A stretch of DNA of 64,000 bases from CAG-390 sp045546615. Its GTDB lineage: Bacteria; Bacillota; Clostridia; Oscillospirales; CAG-272. The stretch lies in contig JAZQDD010000028.1 of assembly GCA_045546615.1 (NCBI GenBank), positions 1 to 64,000 on the forward strand. Reading direction: 5' to 3'. The notes under the pieces were generated by a model that saw only the letters and a program-made list of their open reading frames with translations, was not told the origin of the DNA and made no database searches. The stretch's first letter is position 1, and each line of letters opens with the position of its first letter. Positions 42,107 to 51,643 of the stretch are shown here, in pieces. The position numbers and the translations under genes are program-made.

Positions 42107-43030
42107 TCAGTCGTTTTCACGTTTTCTTCCAAACACAGCGCAAAGAGCGATGGCGGATGGGATAACGGCAAGAGCCGTTACCGAGCCGCATCCGCCCTCG
42201 GCAGCCGCGGTAGTGCTTTCCGCAGTAGTCTCGGGTGCTGTGGTCTGGGGGATTGTAGTTTCGGGGACGGTGGTGACCTCCGCCTTCTTGATAAACGTCT
42301 CCTCCATCCACGACGCTATGAAGGGAGTGAGTATATCATAGCCCTTTGCGTTGGGATGAACGTTTATATCATCTCTGAAATGCGTGCCTGTTTTGAGCCT
42401 TTTGGCAAGTGTTTCGTTGTGGTAAAGGTCCGCATAGGGAACGTCCCACTTTTCGAGGATCTGTATTGTCAGGTCAACGTAAGGCTCCATTGCCTCAAGC
42501 TTCGAGGGAGCATTCTTGAACTTGAAATTGACAATAAATCCTACCGCCGCGTCGGGATACATACCCTTGGTATAATAAAGCAGATTTTCAAGTCCGCCCC
42601 CAAAAGTGTTCTTATCAAACGCAGACGGCTCAAATCCCTCGGTCATTACGCCGATGGGGAGATCCTGCCACGCATCGTTTGTGCCGCCGTGAAGGATTAT
42701 TATATCGGCATCCTTGTGCTTTGCGCGTGCCGAACGTACCTGCGAAAGAATATTCTTTGCGGTCTGCTGGGACACGAATGCACCGGGCACACCGAGATTT
42801 TCACAAGCTCTGAAATTATATCTCTCGGCAATTCTTCCGGGCCAGCCCTTGTTATCCACGGTCGCTCTCGTTATCGAGTCGCCGCAAAAGAGTACCTTGA
42901 GTCCGTCAAAGCTCTCAAAGGTCTTTGCCGACTCGGTATTGTCCTCGGCGCTTGCGCCAAGGGTAAGAGAGGATATCAACATCACAACTGCGACAAGCGC
43001 ATTGAGCAGTCTTTTTATTGCAATTTTCAT
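42107..43030 (-). CDS. Surface SGNH/GDSL hydrolase with GCGS C-terminal signal
   Basis: A 307-residue exported esterase-like protein. Signal peptide: IKRLLNALVAVVMLISSLTLG then ASA. SGNH blocks: KVLFCGDSITRAT (nucleophile Ser in GDSI) near residue 50, the block-III ILHGGTNDAWQDL near residue 115, and DDINVHPNAKGYD with the C-terminal catalytic Asp/His. A Thr-rich linker (TTVPETTIPQTTAPETTAES) leads to EGGCGSVTAL, a hydrophobic stretch and the tail GRKREND. The gene overlaps infB by four bases (ATGA), so it is translationally coupled to a housekeeping operon. Substrate unknown; acetylated cell-wall or plant polysaccharide is possible. Confidence 0.85.
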   Translation of the reverse strand: MKIAIKRLLNALVAVVMLISSLTLGASAEDNTESAKTFESFDGLKVLFCGDSITRATVDNKGWPGRIAERYNFRACENLGVPGAFVSQQTAKNILSQVRSARAKHKDADIIILHGGTNDAWQDLPIGVMTEGFEPSAFDKNTFGGGLENLLYYTKGMYPDAAVGFIVNFKFKNAPSKLEAMEPYVDLTIQILEKWDVPYADLYHNETLAKRLKTGTHFRDDINVHPNAKGYDILTPFIASWMEETFIKKAEVTTVPETTIPQTTAPETTAESTTAAAEGGCGSVTALAVIPSAIALCAVFGRKREND

Positions 43031-45663
43031 ACCTGCTTTACCTCTTCCATAACGAACGCCTCAAGAATATCGCCCGTCTTAAGGTCGTTGAATTTTTCAA
43101 GTCCGATACCGCACTCGTAGCCCTGTGCTACCTCGCGGACGTCGTCCTTGAAGCGGCGCAGAGATGCTATCTTATCCTCGTATACCACAATACCGTCGCG
43201 AACTACGCGGATCTGCGCGGTGCGGGTGATCTTGCCGTCCTGCACGTAAGAGCCTGCGATAAAGCCGACGTGGGGAACGTGAATAAGCTGACGAACCTCG
43301 GCGTGACCGAGCAGTGCTTCCTTGAACTTGGGAGCAAGCATACCCTTCATTGCCGCCGTGACCTCGTCGATACAATCGTAGATTACGCGGTAAGTGCGCA
43401 CGTCAACGCCCTGACGCTCGGCAGACTCAAGCGCGCTCTTGTCGGGGCGCACGTTGAAGCCGACGATAATGGCGTTGGATGCGGCGGCGAACATAACATC
43501 GCCCTCGGTAATACCGCCTGCGGCGGCGTGGATAACGCGAACGTGAACTTCCTCGTTGGAGATCTTCTCCAGCGACTGCTTAACTGCCTCGGCAGAGCCG
43601 CCCACGTCAGCCTTAACGATAATGTTAAGCTCCTTAACACCGTCCTTGATCTGCGCAAAGAGGTCATTGAGGTTAGTTCGGGCATTCGCCTTGAAGGTAT
43701 CCTCCTTCGCCTTTTCGCGGCGCTGATCCGCAAGAGTACGCGCCATTCTCTCGTCAACAACGGCGTTAAACTCGTCACCCGACGCAGGAACGTCGGAAAG
43801 ACCTGTGATCTCAACGGGCATTGAGGGGGGAGCGACCTTTACGATTCGTCCCGCGTGGTCTGTCATAGCGCGGACGCGTCCTACCGAAGTACCCGCGATA
43901 ACGATGTCGCCCGAACGGAGAGTACCGTTCTGCACAAGCACCGTAGCAACGGGGCCGCGTCCCTTATCCAGCTTTGCCTCGATAACGATACCCTTGGCGC
44001 GGCGGTTGGGATTAGCCTTGTATTCCTTGACCTCGGCAATGAGAAGCACGCTCTCAAGCAGGTCGTCTATACCCTCGTGCTTGAGTGCGGAAACGGGAAC
44101 ACACATAACGTCGCCGCCCCATTCCTCGGGAACGAGGTCGTATTTGGTAAGCTCTTGCTTAATATTGTCGGGGTTTGCGCCGAGCTTATCCATCTTGTTG
44201 ATAGCAACGATTATCTCAACACCTGCCGCCTTGGCATGGTTTATAGCCTCAACGGTCTGCGGCATGATTCCGTCGTCTGCGGCGACGACGAGAATGGCAA
44301 TATCCGTAGCCTGCGCACCTCTTGCACGCATTGCGGTAAACGCCTCGTGTCCGGGGGTGTCAAGGAAGGTGATGTCCTTGTCATTGATGCGCACACGGTA
44401 AGCACCGATGTGCTGGGTGATACCGCCTGCCTCGCCTGCGGTAACGTGGGTGTTTCTGATAGCGTCAAGAAGTGAGGTCTTACCGTGGTCAACGTGTCCC
44501 ATTACGCAAACGACGGGCGCACGCTCAACGAGCTTATCATCGCTGTCCTCGCCCTCGTCAAAGAGACGCTCCTCGATGCTGACGACAACTTCCTTCGTAA
44601 CTACCGCGCCAAGCTCGTCGGCTATGAGATACGCGGTATCAAAATCTATGGTCTGGTTAACGGTGACCATCATTCCCATAAGCATAAGGCGCTTGACGAC
44701 CTCTGCCGCCGTAACCTTGATGCGGGACGCGAACTCGCCAACCGTGATCTCCTCGGGGATCTCGGCGTGGACGGGCTGCTTCTTTATAGGAGCGGCGGGT
44801 GCGGGAACAAAGCCGCCCTTGCCGCCGCGCTTGCCGTTCTGCTGTGCGCCCTTGCGGTCATTGCGGTTATCCTTGCCGCCCTTTTTCTGATCATTCTTTG
44901 AGAACTGTGCGCCCTTGCCCTGCTGCTGGGACTTGTTGTTCTGTCCCTGCGGACGTGCGCCTTCCTTATCTGCGGCGGCAGCGGCAGGCTTTTTGGCAAC
45001 CTTGCTGCGCGCAGAGCCGCGATTGTCTCTGTCATCGGTCACGAAATTATCGAGCTTTTCATCGTACTTGGACAGATCCACGGCATCGCCGCCTCTGGTA
45101 TCTACCACGCGAGTAGCCGCCTTGGGAGTGACCGTAACGACCTCGCGCTCACCCTCGGGGCGTGCTTCTCTGACCTCAAGGCGCGTATGCTTTTGCGGCT
45201 TTTGCGCCTTTTCAGCCTTCTCCGCCTTTTTGGGCTGTTGCTCCGCCTTGGCGTTTGCGGCGTTCATTCTCTGCTCGAATCGCTCACCCGCGCTTCTGTT
45301 GATATTCTGCTGCTGTGTGGGCTTCGAGGACTTTTTCTCCTCCTTTGCGGGAGCTTTCTCCTGCGGCGGAGGCGTGGGGGCAGACTTCTCCTTTGTCTCC
45401 TCTGCCACGGGCTGTGGCTTTTCCGCCTTCGCCTTCTTGCGTGTCGAGGGGATGCCGGTAACTCCGTCGATATAGTCCTCTATATTCGATACCTGATTTG
45501 CCGTTGTGAGCTTTTCCCACATAAAATCAAGCTCGAAGCTTGTAAGAGTCTTTTGTGTTTTTGCATCGATCCCGCCCTCCGCAAAAAGATCGGAGAGATC
45601 CTTTGCCTTGAGAGAAAGATCCTTTGCCAACTGGTTTACCTTAAACTGTGAGCTTACTGCCAT
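43027..45663 (-). CDS. infB: Translation initiation factor IF-2
   Basis: GTPase that recruits initiator fMet-tRNA to the ribosome. The 878-residue protein has an N-terminal IF2_N segment (SQFKVNQLAKDLSLKAKDLS), a long Lys/Glu/Gln/Ala-rich low-complexity linker (residues ~75-300), and a second IF2_N domain (ITVGEFASRIKVTAAEVVKR). The G domain has GHVDHGKTSLLDAIRNTHV (G1, ~residue 387), DTPGHEAFTAMRARG (G3), and NKMDKLGAN (G4). The C-terminal domains end in YECGIGLEKFNDLKTGDILE. It is the fifth gene of the rimP operon, 29 bases after rplGA. Confidence 0.98.
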   Translation of the reverse strand: MAVSSQFKVNQLAKDLSLKAKDLSDLFAEGGIDAKTQKTLTSFELDFMWEKLTTANQVSNIEDYIDGVTGIPSTRKKAKAEKPQPVAEETKEKSAPTPPPQEKAPAKEEKKSSKPTQQQNINRSAGERFEQRMNAANAKAEQQPKKAEKAEKAQKPQKHTRLEVREARPEGEREVVTVTPKAATRVVDTRGGDAVDLSKYDEKLDNFVTDDRDNRGSARSKVAKKPAAAAADKEGARPQGQNNKSQQQGKGAQFSKNDQKKGGKDNRNDRKGAQQNGKRGGKGGFVPAPAAPIKKQPVHAEIPEEITVGEFASRIKVTAAEVVKRLMLMGMMVTVNQTIDFDTAYLIADELGAVVTKEVVVSIEERLFDEGEDSDDKLVERAPVVCVMGHVDHGKTSLLDAIRNTHVTAGEAGGITQHIGAYRVRINDKDITFLDTPGHEAFTAMRARGAQATDIAILVVAADDGIMPQTVEAINHAKAAGVEIIVAINKMDKLGANPDNIKQELTKYDLVPEEWGGDVMCVPVSALKHEGIDDLLESVLLIAEVKEYKANPNRRAKGIVIEAKLDKGRGPVATVLVQNGTLRSGDIVIAGTSVGRVRAMTDHAGRIVKVAPPSMPVEITGLSDVPASGDEFNAVVDERMARTLADQRREKAKEDTFKANARTNLNDLFAQIKDGVKELNIIVKADVGGSAEAVKQSLEKISNEEVHVRVIHAAAGGITEGDVMFAAASNAIIVGFNVRPDKSALESAERQGVDVRTYRVIYDCIDEVTAAMKGMLAPKFKEALLGHAEVRQLIHVPHVGFIAGSYVQDGKITRTAQIRVVRDGIVVYEDKIASLRRFKDDVREVAQGYECGIGLEKFNDLKTGDILEAFVMEEVKQV

Positions 45664-45692
45664 ATTCCTTGTTATCCTCCTTGGGATACTAT

Positions 45693-46052
45693 TTACATAT
45701 TTTCAAGCTCCGTCTGCGCCGCCTTTGCAAATGCTTTTACAAATGAAGCGTCAGTAAGAGCCACGGCGGCGCAAGTGCCGCCCCTTCCTATCGCCGCGCC
45801 AAGCTCTGCTGAAGCGACGGGAAGAAATATAATTTGTTTTTCGTAAAATGCGCAACGGTCACAAAGCCGTTTTTTCGTATTATCCGAGGCATCCGACGCC
45901 ACGGCAACGAGAAGAGCCTTTCGCTCCTTGAGAGCATCGCAAACTATCTGCGTACCCGACACAAGCCGCCTTGCCCTTCTTGCAAGCCCGAGGACTCCAA
46001 GAACTTTGCGTTCCGACTCCTGCGTCAGCGCTAACTGCCGAGTATCCATCAT
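45693..46052 (-). CDS. rplGA: L7Ae-family ribosomal protein (YlxQ type)
   Basis: A 119-residue L7Ae/L30e/S12e/Gadd45-family RNA-binding protein, the YlxQ homologue of the nusA-infB operon. The stretches ERKVLGVLGLARRARRLVSG near residue 13 and RKALLVAVASDASDNTKKRL near residue 43 are typical. The family binds kink-turn RNA. The first ATG overlaps the rnpM stop (ATGA); a second ATG immediately follows it. No reason to doubt function. Confidence 0.9.
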   Translation of the reverse strand: MMDTRQLALTQESERKVLGVLGLARRARRLVSGTQIVCDALKERKALLVAVASDASDNTKKRLCDRCAFYEKQIIFLPVASAELGAAIGRGGTCAAVALTDASFVKAFAKAAQTELENM

Positions 46053-46333
46053 TCGCTTGCCTCAAGCTCCGCCTCGATAGCGTCAAAGACCTCCTCGGAT
46101 ATCGCAACACCGAGTGTAGATGCGATCCTGCCGTTCTTTCTCGCCTTTTTAAGACAAGAGGTCTTTTTGCATATATATGCGCCCCTGCCCGATTTTTTGC
46201 CCGTTATATCAAGGCTTATCTCTCCCTCGGGGGAGCGAACCACTCTGATTAGCGAGGGCTTTGGCAAATGCTCGTTACAGCCGAGACATTGCCTTACGGG
46301 GACGCGGCGCGCAGGTCTTTGCTCGCCTGCCAT
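46049..46333 (-). CDS. rnpM: RNase P modulator RnpM (YlxR)
   Basis: A 94-residue YlxR-family RNA-binding protein: RRVPVRQCLGCNEHLPKPSL, IRVVRSPEGEISLD, GKKSGRGAYICKKTSC, then a helix ending EVFDAIEAEL. In B. subtilis the homologue binds RNase P RNA and modulates its activity. The position between nusA (one base upstream) and rplGA (four-base overlap) is conserved across Bacillota. Confidence 0.93.
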   Translation of the reverse strand: MAGEQRPARRVPVRQCLGCNEHLPKPSLIRVVRSPEGEISLDITGKKSGRGAYICKKTSCLKKARKNGRIASTLGVAISEEVFDAIEAELEASE

Positions 46334-46334
46334 A

Positions 46335-47360
46335 TTATTCCGCCTTTATATCGACCTTACAGCCTGTAAGGCGGGCGGCGAGACGGGCGTTCTGTCCCTC
46401 GCGTCCGATCGCGAGAGAGAGCTGGTCTGCGGCAACCGTGATCTGCGCGGTGCGCTCGTCAAGCATAACGACCTTCTTTATATCTGCGGGGGCAAGAGCC
46501 GCCGTGATGTACTCATCCATATTTTCGCTGTAACGGACGATATCTACCTTCTCGCCGCCAAGCTCCTCGAGAATGGTATTGATTCTGATTCCTCTGTTAC
46601 CTATACAAGCGCCGACGGGATCAACGTTTTCGTCGCGGGACATTACCGCGAGCTTCGTTCTTGAGCCTGCCTCACGCGCAACACCCTTGATTATTACCGT
46701 TCCGTCCGCGATCTCGGGGACTTCAAGCTCGAACATACGGCGTACAAGACCGGGATGCGCTCTTGAAATCGTAACGAGCGGACCCTTTTCCTCGCGGTTT
46801 ACCTCAAGGATATATACCTTTATCTTGCCGCCGACAATGAGACGCTCACCGGGTATCTGCTCGCTGACACGGAGAAGGGCGTTTCCTGTTCCCGTGAATA
46901 TAACGGCATCGCCCGTCTGGGGATCGACCTTTGAAACGGTGGCGGTAATTATCTCCTCGCGCTTCTTTTCGTAAGCGTCGCGGGCGATCTTTCTTTCCGC
47001 CTCGCGGATAGCCTGAATGATAACGGACTTTGCCGCGCCTGCGGAGAGACGGCGGAAATTCTTGGTCTTTACCTCGGTCTCAAGTATCTTGCCGACGGTC
47101 ATTCGCTTGTTATGCGTTCTTGCTTCCTCAAGAGATATCTCTACCTCGGGGTTCTCAACCTCGGCAACTACCGTCTTTTGCTGATAAACGCGGACGTCTT
47201 TTTTGTTGGGATCTATCAGAACACGGACGTTGGTGTTGTTTCCGTATTCCTTTTTATACGCGGCGACAAGAGCCGCCTCGATCTTTTCAAGCATATAATC
47301 GTGGGGTATCCCCGTCTTTTTTTCCAGCTCCTCAAGAGCGGCAAAGAATTCTGAGTTCAT
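46335..47360 (-). CDS. nusA: Transcription termination/antitermination factor NusA
   Basis: RNA polymerase-binding factor acting in pausing, termination and antitermination. The 341-residue protein has the N-terminal polymerase-binding domain (MNSEFFAALEELEKKTGIPH), an S1 domain (~residues 130-200, GDAVIFTGTGNALLRVSEQI), and KH domains (VGACIGNRGIRINTILEELG; ITVAADQLSLAIGREGQNAR). It ends right after KH2, so it lacks the acidic repeats of the E. coli protein, as is usual in Bacillota. It is second in the rimP operon, 37 bases after rimP. Confidence 0.97.
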   Translation of the reverse strand: MNSEFFAALEELEKKTGIPHDYMLEKIEAALVAAYKKEYGNNTNVRVLIDPNKKDVRVYQQKTVVAEVENPEVEISLEEARTHNKRMTVGKILETEVKTKNFRRLSAGAAKSVIIQAIREAERKIARDAYEKKREEIITATVSKVDPQTGDAVIFTGTGNALLRVSEQIPGERLIVGGKIKVYILEVNREEKGPLVTISRAHPGLVRRMFELEVPEIADGTVIIKGVAREAGSRTKLAVMSRDENVDPVGACIGNRGIRINTILEELGGEKVDIVRYSENMDEYITAALAPADIKKVVMLDERTAQITVAADQLSLAIGREGQNARLAARLTGCKVDIKAE

Positions 47361-47397
47361 TTGACTCTTTTTCCTTTCAGATCATGTGTTTTAAAGC

Positions 47398-47883
47398 TCA
47401 TATATTTGAGAAATCAAAAAGAAGCTTCATTTTTGAAATAGCGGCGTACGGAAGCGCAAGCTCCTGTCCGTCCCTCGTTATCAGCACCTCGCCGTCGGCG
47501 TTCATACCGCCGAGTATACCGACGATAACGCGGCTTCCGAAGAGAGGAGCAAAAAGCCTTGCCTCCACCTTTTCACCCGTGAGTGCCTCAATGTGTCGGG
47601 GCAGCGTGATATCGCGCTCCACGCCCGGAGAGGATACCTGAAGATAATAAGCGTTTTCGATTGGGTCAGCCTCATCAAGAAGCGGATCGAGCGCGCGATG
47701 CACTCTCTCGCAGTCCTCGATATTTACCGCGCCGTCGCGCCCCGTGTCAAGAGTTATGCGCAAAACGTAGTCCGCGCCCTCTCGCAGATAGTCTATATCC
47801 CAAAGGGTACAACCCTCGGCGGCAACAGCCGCCTCGGCAAGCGGCTTGACCTTCAAGGCAACGCCTGTCAGTTCTTTTTTCAT
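47398..47883 (-). CDS. rimP: Ribosome maturation factor RimP
   Basis: A 161-residue 30S assembly factor. Family features: EGCTLWDIDYLREGADYVLR near residue 20, LRITLDTGRDGAVNIEDCER, DPIENAYYLQVSSPGVERDI near residue 77 (the SSPG motif). It heads the rimP-nusA-rnpM-rplGA-infB-SGNH operon behind TTGCAT-17-TATACT. The leader of about 80 bases contains GTGGG-CGATGAA-CCCAC. An AAGGAAG ribosome binding site precedes the ATG. Confidence 0.94.
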   Translation of the reverse strand: MKKELTGVALKVKPLAEAAVAAEGCTLWDIDYLREGADYVLRITLDTGRDGAVNIEDCERVHRALDPLLDEADPIENAYYLQVSSPGVERDITLPRHIEALTGEKVEARLFAPLFGSRVIVGILGGMNADGEVLITRDGQELALPYAAISKMKLLFDFSNI

Positions 47884-47971
47884 TTTTCTTCCTTAAAAAT
47901 CGTATTTCCGATAGCAAAATTAAAAGTGGGTTCATCGCCCACTCCTTACCTTACTCTATCATACTGCAACA

Positions 47972-48000
47972 AGTATAACACATTATTTGCGCAAATGCAA
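47972..48000 (-). promoter_or_regulatory. Promoter of the rimP-infB operon
   Basis: Minus strand: TTGCAT (47995-48000), 17-base spacer, TATACT (47972-47977). Confidence 0.65.
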
Positions 48001-48131
48001 GAGATTTTAAATATTTTTTTCGTTTCTATCAAAAATTTTACTCATTTTATAAATAATTCGTTACAAAAAGTATATACATTTACCCTAAAATTATGATATA
48101 ATTATTACAAATATTAAAAGGGGGGACGGCA

Positions 48132-49319
48132 ATGGAAAAAGAAGAACGCTTCGTCTGCCCCGAATATCTTGAAAAAATAATAAATCGCATCGAAAACGCA
48201 GGGTTTGAAGCCTTTGTCGTTGGCGGTGCGGTGCGTGACAGCCTGCTTGGGCGCGCGCCGCACGATTACGACGTTGCCGCCTCTGCCACGCCCGAGGAGA
48301 GCGCCGAGATATTTTCAGATATGCGCACCATACCCACGGGCATCGCCCACGGAACGCTGACAGTCCTATCCGACTCCCACCCCGTGGAGATAACCACCTT
48401 CCGCATAGACGGCAATTACTCCGACGGCAGACACCCCGACGGCGTGAGATTTTCGCGCAGACTTTGCGACGACCTTGCGCGGCGCGATTTTACCGTAAAC
48501 GCTCTGGCGTGGTCACAAAGAACGGGGGTTGTTGACCTTTTTGGCGGCAGGGCTGACCTTGAGGCGGGAGTAATTCGCGCGGTGGGAGATCCCTCGCTTC
48601 GGTTTGAAGAGGACGCGCTTCGCATACTGCGTGCCTTCCGCTTTGCCGCAAAGCTCGGTTTTTCAATAGAAAAGGAAACATTTTGCGCCGCCGTACGTCT
48701 TAAAGACAGACTCTCGCGCATATCCGCGGAGAGGATAGCATCCGAGCTGTGCGGACTGCTGTGCGCTCCCTTCCCCGCGGATGCGCTGATGCAAATGAAC
48801 AACGCCGGCATTCTCACGCTTATTCTCGGAGTTGACGTCCCCCGCGAAAACATATCGCGCGTAGGCCGCTTGCCCGAAGGCGCGCGGCTTGAACTTCGCC
48901 TCGGTGCGCTGTTGCGCGGAACCGACAATGTAAAAAAGACTCTCGGCAAGCTTCGCCTTTCAAACAAGATATGTGCCGACGCCGCCGAGATAGCCCTAAC
49001 ATACTCACCAAAAGAATGTTCCGACTATGCGCTGCGCCGTTTTGCCTCGGCACACGCGACGGCGCGGGAAATTCTTTTGCTTGACGAAAACACAGACGCG
49101 CTCACGCGATTTGACGAGCTGATGGCGCAAAAACCGCCGCTTCGCATCTCGGAGCTTGCCATCGGCGGAAACGAGATTTCCGAAGCGGGGATCGCACACG
49201 GCAGAGAGCTTGGTGAGCTTCTTGCCGCGTTGCTTGACGAGGTACTCAAAGACCCCCGAAAAAACACCGCCGACTCGCTCCTTTGCATAGCGCGGCAGTA
49301 CAAGGAGGGCAAAAAATGA
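48132..49319 (+). CDS. cca: CCA tRNA nucleotidyltransferase (class II)
   Basis: Adds or repairs the 3' CCA of tRNAs, or possibly only part of it. The 395-residue protein has the class II head: AFVVGGAVRDSLLGRAPHDY near residue 27 with the catalytic DxD-type HDYDVAASA, LARRDFTVNALAWS near residue 116, and the nucleotide-recognition EDALRILRAFRFAAKLGF near residue 160. The C-terminal region is helical without an HD motif. A TATAAT -10 box (48097-48102) and a GGGGG-type ribosome binding site precede the ATG. It is followed by an ATGA overlap with the next gene. CC- or A-adding specificity cannot be decided by eye. Confidence 0.94.
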   Translation: MEKEERFVCPEYLEKIINRIENAGFEAFVVGGAVRDSLLGRAPHDYDVAASATPEESAEIFSDMRTIPTGIAHGTLTVLSDSHPVEITTFRIDGNYSDGRHPDGVRFSRRLCDDLARRDFTVNALAWSQRTGVVDLFGGRADLEAGVIRAVGDPSLRFEEDALRILRAFRFAAKLGFSIEKETFCAAVRLKDRLSRISAERIASELCGLLCAPFPADALMQMNNAGILTLILGVDVPRENISRVGRLPEGARLELRLGALLRGTDNVKKTLGKLRLSNKICADAAEIALTYSPKECSDYALRRFASAHATAREILLLDENTDALTRFDELMAQKPPLRISELAIGGNEISEAGIAHGRELGELLAALLDEVLKDPRKNTADSLLCIARQYKEGKK

Positions 49320-49708
49320 GCGCAAGATACGAAATAATCCGCGATTTCAGCGGCAACTGCCACTTTGAGCTTTGCATGGGCGCATCCATGCCCCTGCTGA
49401 CGGGCGGAAGCCGCGCAAACCTCGCCCTCTGCCGAGGGAGCATCGCCTCGGCGCGGATAATATGCGACGCGCCCCTTGAGGACACGCGCGGATATACGGG
49501 TACTGCCACGGAAGTGCTGAAATTCCCCAAATATCGCTTTGAGCGAATGCCATCGGGCAGATATACCTACACTCTGTGGGCAAAAAACGGCAAAAAGCTC
49601 GCCGCAGGGCCTGCGATGGGTACTATCTCCGCGGCACTCGATGCCCTTTCGGCAACACGCCGAGAGGCGAGATACGCGCCCGTTTCAGAAAAAATAAGCG
49701 GAACATGA
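49316..49708 (+). CDS. Small protein with two degenerate YegP/DUF1508-like repeats
   Basis: A 130-residue protein whose start ATG overlaps the cca stop (ATGA). Two halves look like weak copies of the YegP/DUF1508 unit: YEIIRDFSGNCHFELCMGAS with a basic second strand, and YRFERMPSGRYTYTLWAKNG then KKLAAGPAMGTISAALDALS. The family is small and its function unknown. No signal peptide or membrane segment. Coupling to cca and the permease downstream suggests one transcript. The family call is tentative. Confidence 0.6.
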   Translation: MSARYEIIRDFSGNCHFELCMGASMPLLTGGSRANLALCRGSIASARIICDAPLEDTRGYTGTATEVLKFPKYRFERMPSGRYTYTLWAKNGKKLAAGPAMGTISAALDALSATRREARYAPVSEKISGT

Positions 49709-49741
49709 CCGCACAAGATACAGCAAGGAAAGGATACCGCC

Positions 49742-51013
49742 ATGCAAGAACAGCTCCCCACCCCCGCAGAAAAAACTGAAAAAAGACGGCGTTTTTTGAT
49801 AAATTTCGCCTATTTCGTTTTACTGTTTGCCATCTCCCTTTTCATCGTAAGATACGCCCTCGGCGCACTTATGCCGTTCATTATCGCGCTGATAGTGACA
49901 CTCATCCTGCGCCCCGCGGTTCGTTTCATAAAAAATAAAATAGGAATAAAAAGCCGCTTGGTCGAGCCCGTGCTGGCAATCCTCTTCTATTGCACGATAG
50001 GCGTGATAGCCGCGCTCATCGTGTTCGAGGTAGCCAAATCGCTCGGTTCGATCATATCATATCTTCCCTCTTTTTACTCCAACAGCGTTTCGCCCACGCT
50101 TTCGTCCGCCATCTCCGCGATCAACGGGGTGCTTGACAAACTTGACCTGAACTACACCCTGTCCACAGGCACGATACTTTCATCCCTCGGCAGTGCGATA
50201 ACGTCTCTTTCCGGTACGATAATTTCAAGCGCGGGTGACATCGCCCTTGCCACTCCGTCGTTCTTGATAAACGTCGTCATAACCGTTGTCGCAACCATAT
50301 TTATGCTGATGGACCTTGACCTTTTGATCAAATTTGCACACCATCAGCTATCGGAAAAAAATTCCTTGCTCGTGCATAACGTTATCGAGCGTCTGAAATT
50401 CGTAGTTAAGAAATATATCCTCTCGTATGCGGCAATAATGTTAATAACCTTTGCGGAAATATGGGTGGGGTTGAGCATCCTCGGTGTCACGAACGCCGCC
50501 CTGATCGCCGCCATCATCGCCGTATTTGACATTCTCCCCGTCGTTGGCGCGTCCCTCGTGATACTGCCGTGGGCTGCGATCTCCCTCATCACGGGAAACA
50601 TCGGACTCACCGTCGGACTCATCGTACTCCTTGCCATCCTCGCGGTGGTCAGAAACATCATTGAACCGAAGATCGTCGGTTCAAGCGTCGGAATGCACCC
50701 CCTGCTCACACTTTTCTCCATGCTCATCGGTAGCTTTATCTACGGCCCTATAGGAATCCTGCTTATGCCCGTCGGCATGGCGCTTGTGCAAAACCTTGTA
50801 GACGGCGGCATTATCCACCTTTATAAAACTTTGGAAAAAGAAGAGCCCGAGGAAAAGCCAAGCAAGTTCAACACCTTTATCAACCGCATTTTTGACAAGT
50901 GCGCCGCCGCAGTAACAGGCTTTTTCAAAAAAATATTTAAAAGAAAAAAGAAATCCAATACAATATCAAACAATAAAAAAACAAACAACGAGAAAGGAAA
51001 CGATAATGGCTAA
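49742..51013 (+). CDS. AI-2E family transporter (permease)
   Basis: A 423-residue membrane protein of the AI-2E (YtvI/TqsA/PerM) family. Segments include FAYFVLLFAISLFIVRYALG, LMPFIIALIVTLILRPAVRF, the family hallmark DILPVVGASLVILPWAAISL near residue 260, and a long hydrophobic C-terminal part. The tail is Lys/Asn-rich (KIFKRKKKSNTISNNKKTNN). Members export small molecules or ions; substrate here unknown. It overlaps the rubredoxin gene by eight bases. Confidence 0.9.
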   Translation: MQEQLPTPAEKTEKRRRFLINFAYFVLLFAISLFIVRYALGALMPFIIALIVTLILRPAVRFIKNKIGIKSRLVEPVLAILFYCTIGVIAALIVFEVAKSLGSIISYLPSFYSNSVSPTLSSAISAINGVLDKLDLNYTLSTGTILSSLGSAITSLSGTIISSAGDIALATPSFLINVVITVVATIFMLMDLDLLIKFAHHQLSEKNSLLVHNVIERLKFVVKKYILSYAAIMLITFAEIWVGLSILGVTNAALIAAIIAVFDILPVVGASLVILPWAAISLITGNIGLTVGLIVLLAILAVVRNIIEPKIVGSSVGMHPLLTLFSMLIGSFIYGPIGILLMPVGMALVQNLVDGGIIHLYKTLEKEEPEEKPSKFNTFINRIFDKCAAAVTGFFKKIFKRKKKSNTISNNKKTNNEKGNDNG

Positions 51014-51620
51014 TATCGACAACACCGCCCTGTTTAAAATCAGCTACGGTCTTTACGCACTTACCACAAATGACTCCGCACGCGACAACGCAATGATACT
51101 CAACACCGCCGTTCAGCTTACAGACAATCCCCTGCAGCTCGCAATTTGCATAAACAATAACAACTATTCGTGCGAGACCGTTCGCAAAACGGGCAAAATG
51201 AATCTCAACTGCCTTGACACACGCGCAACGTTCGATCTTTTCAAAAAATTCGGCTTTGTAAGCGGCAGAGACACCGACAAGCTTGCGGGCGAGAGCTTTA
51301 CCCGCAGTGAAAACGGACTTGCCGTGATAAACGAATACTCCAACGCCTTTATATCGCTGACTGTCGAATCCTATCTCAATCTCGGCACGCACACCCTTTT
51401 CATCTGCCGTGTCAGCGAGGCGCAAAACCTCGGCGGCGAGGCATCTATGACGTATGAATACTACCACAAGAACGTAAAACCCAAGCCCGAAGCTAAACCC
51501 GCAGAGAAAAAACGCTACGTTTGCCGCATTTGCGGATACGTCCACGAGGGCGAGGAGCTTCCCGCGGATTTCATCTGCCCTTGGTGCGGACACGGAGTGG
51601 CGGATTTTGAAGAAATGTAA
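51006..51620 (+). CDS. High-molecular-weight rubredoxin (flavin reductase-rubredoxin fusion)
   Basis: A 204-residue two-domain redox protein. Residues 1-150 are a flavin-reductase-like FMN-binding domain (ISYGLYALTTNDSARDNAMI; SCETVRKTGKMNLNCLDTRA). Residues ~168-204 are a rubredoxin with two CxxC knuckles: YVCRICGYVHEGEELPADFI then CPWCGHGV. In anaerobes such proteins pass electrons to flavodiiron proteins for oxygen or NO reduction. An AAAGGAAA ribosome binding site lies seven bases before the ATG, inside the end of the AI-2E gene. Confidence 0.93.
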   Translation: MANIDNTALFKISYGLYALTTNDSARDNAMILNTAVQLTDNPLQLAICINNNNYSCETVRKTGKMNLNCLDTRATFDLFKKFGFVSGRDTDKLAGESFTRSENGLAVINEYSNAFISLTVESYLNLGTHTLFICRVSEAQNLGGEASMTYEYYHKNVKPKPEAKPAEKKRYVCRICGYVHEGEELPADFICPWCGHGVADFEEM

Positions 51621-51643
51621 AACAGAACACACACCAAACTATT

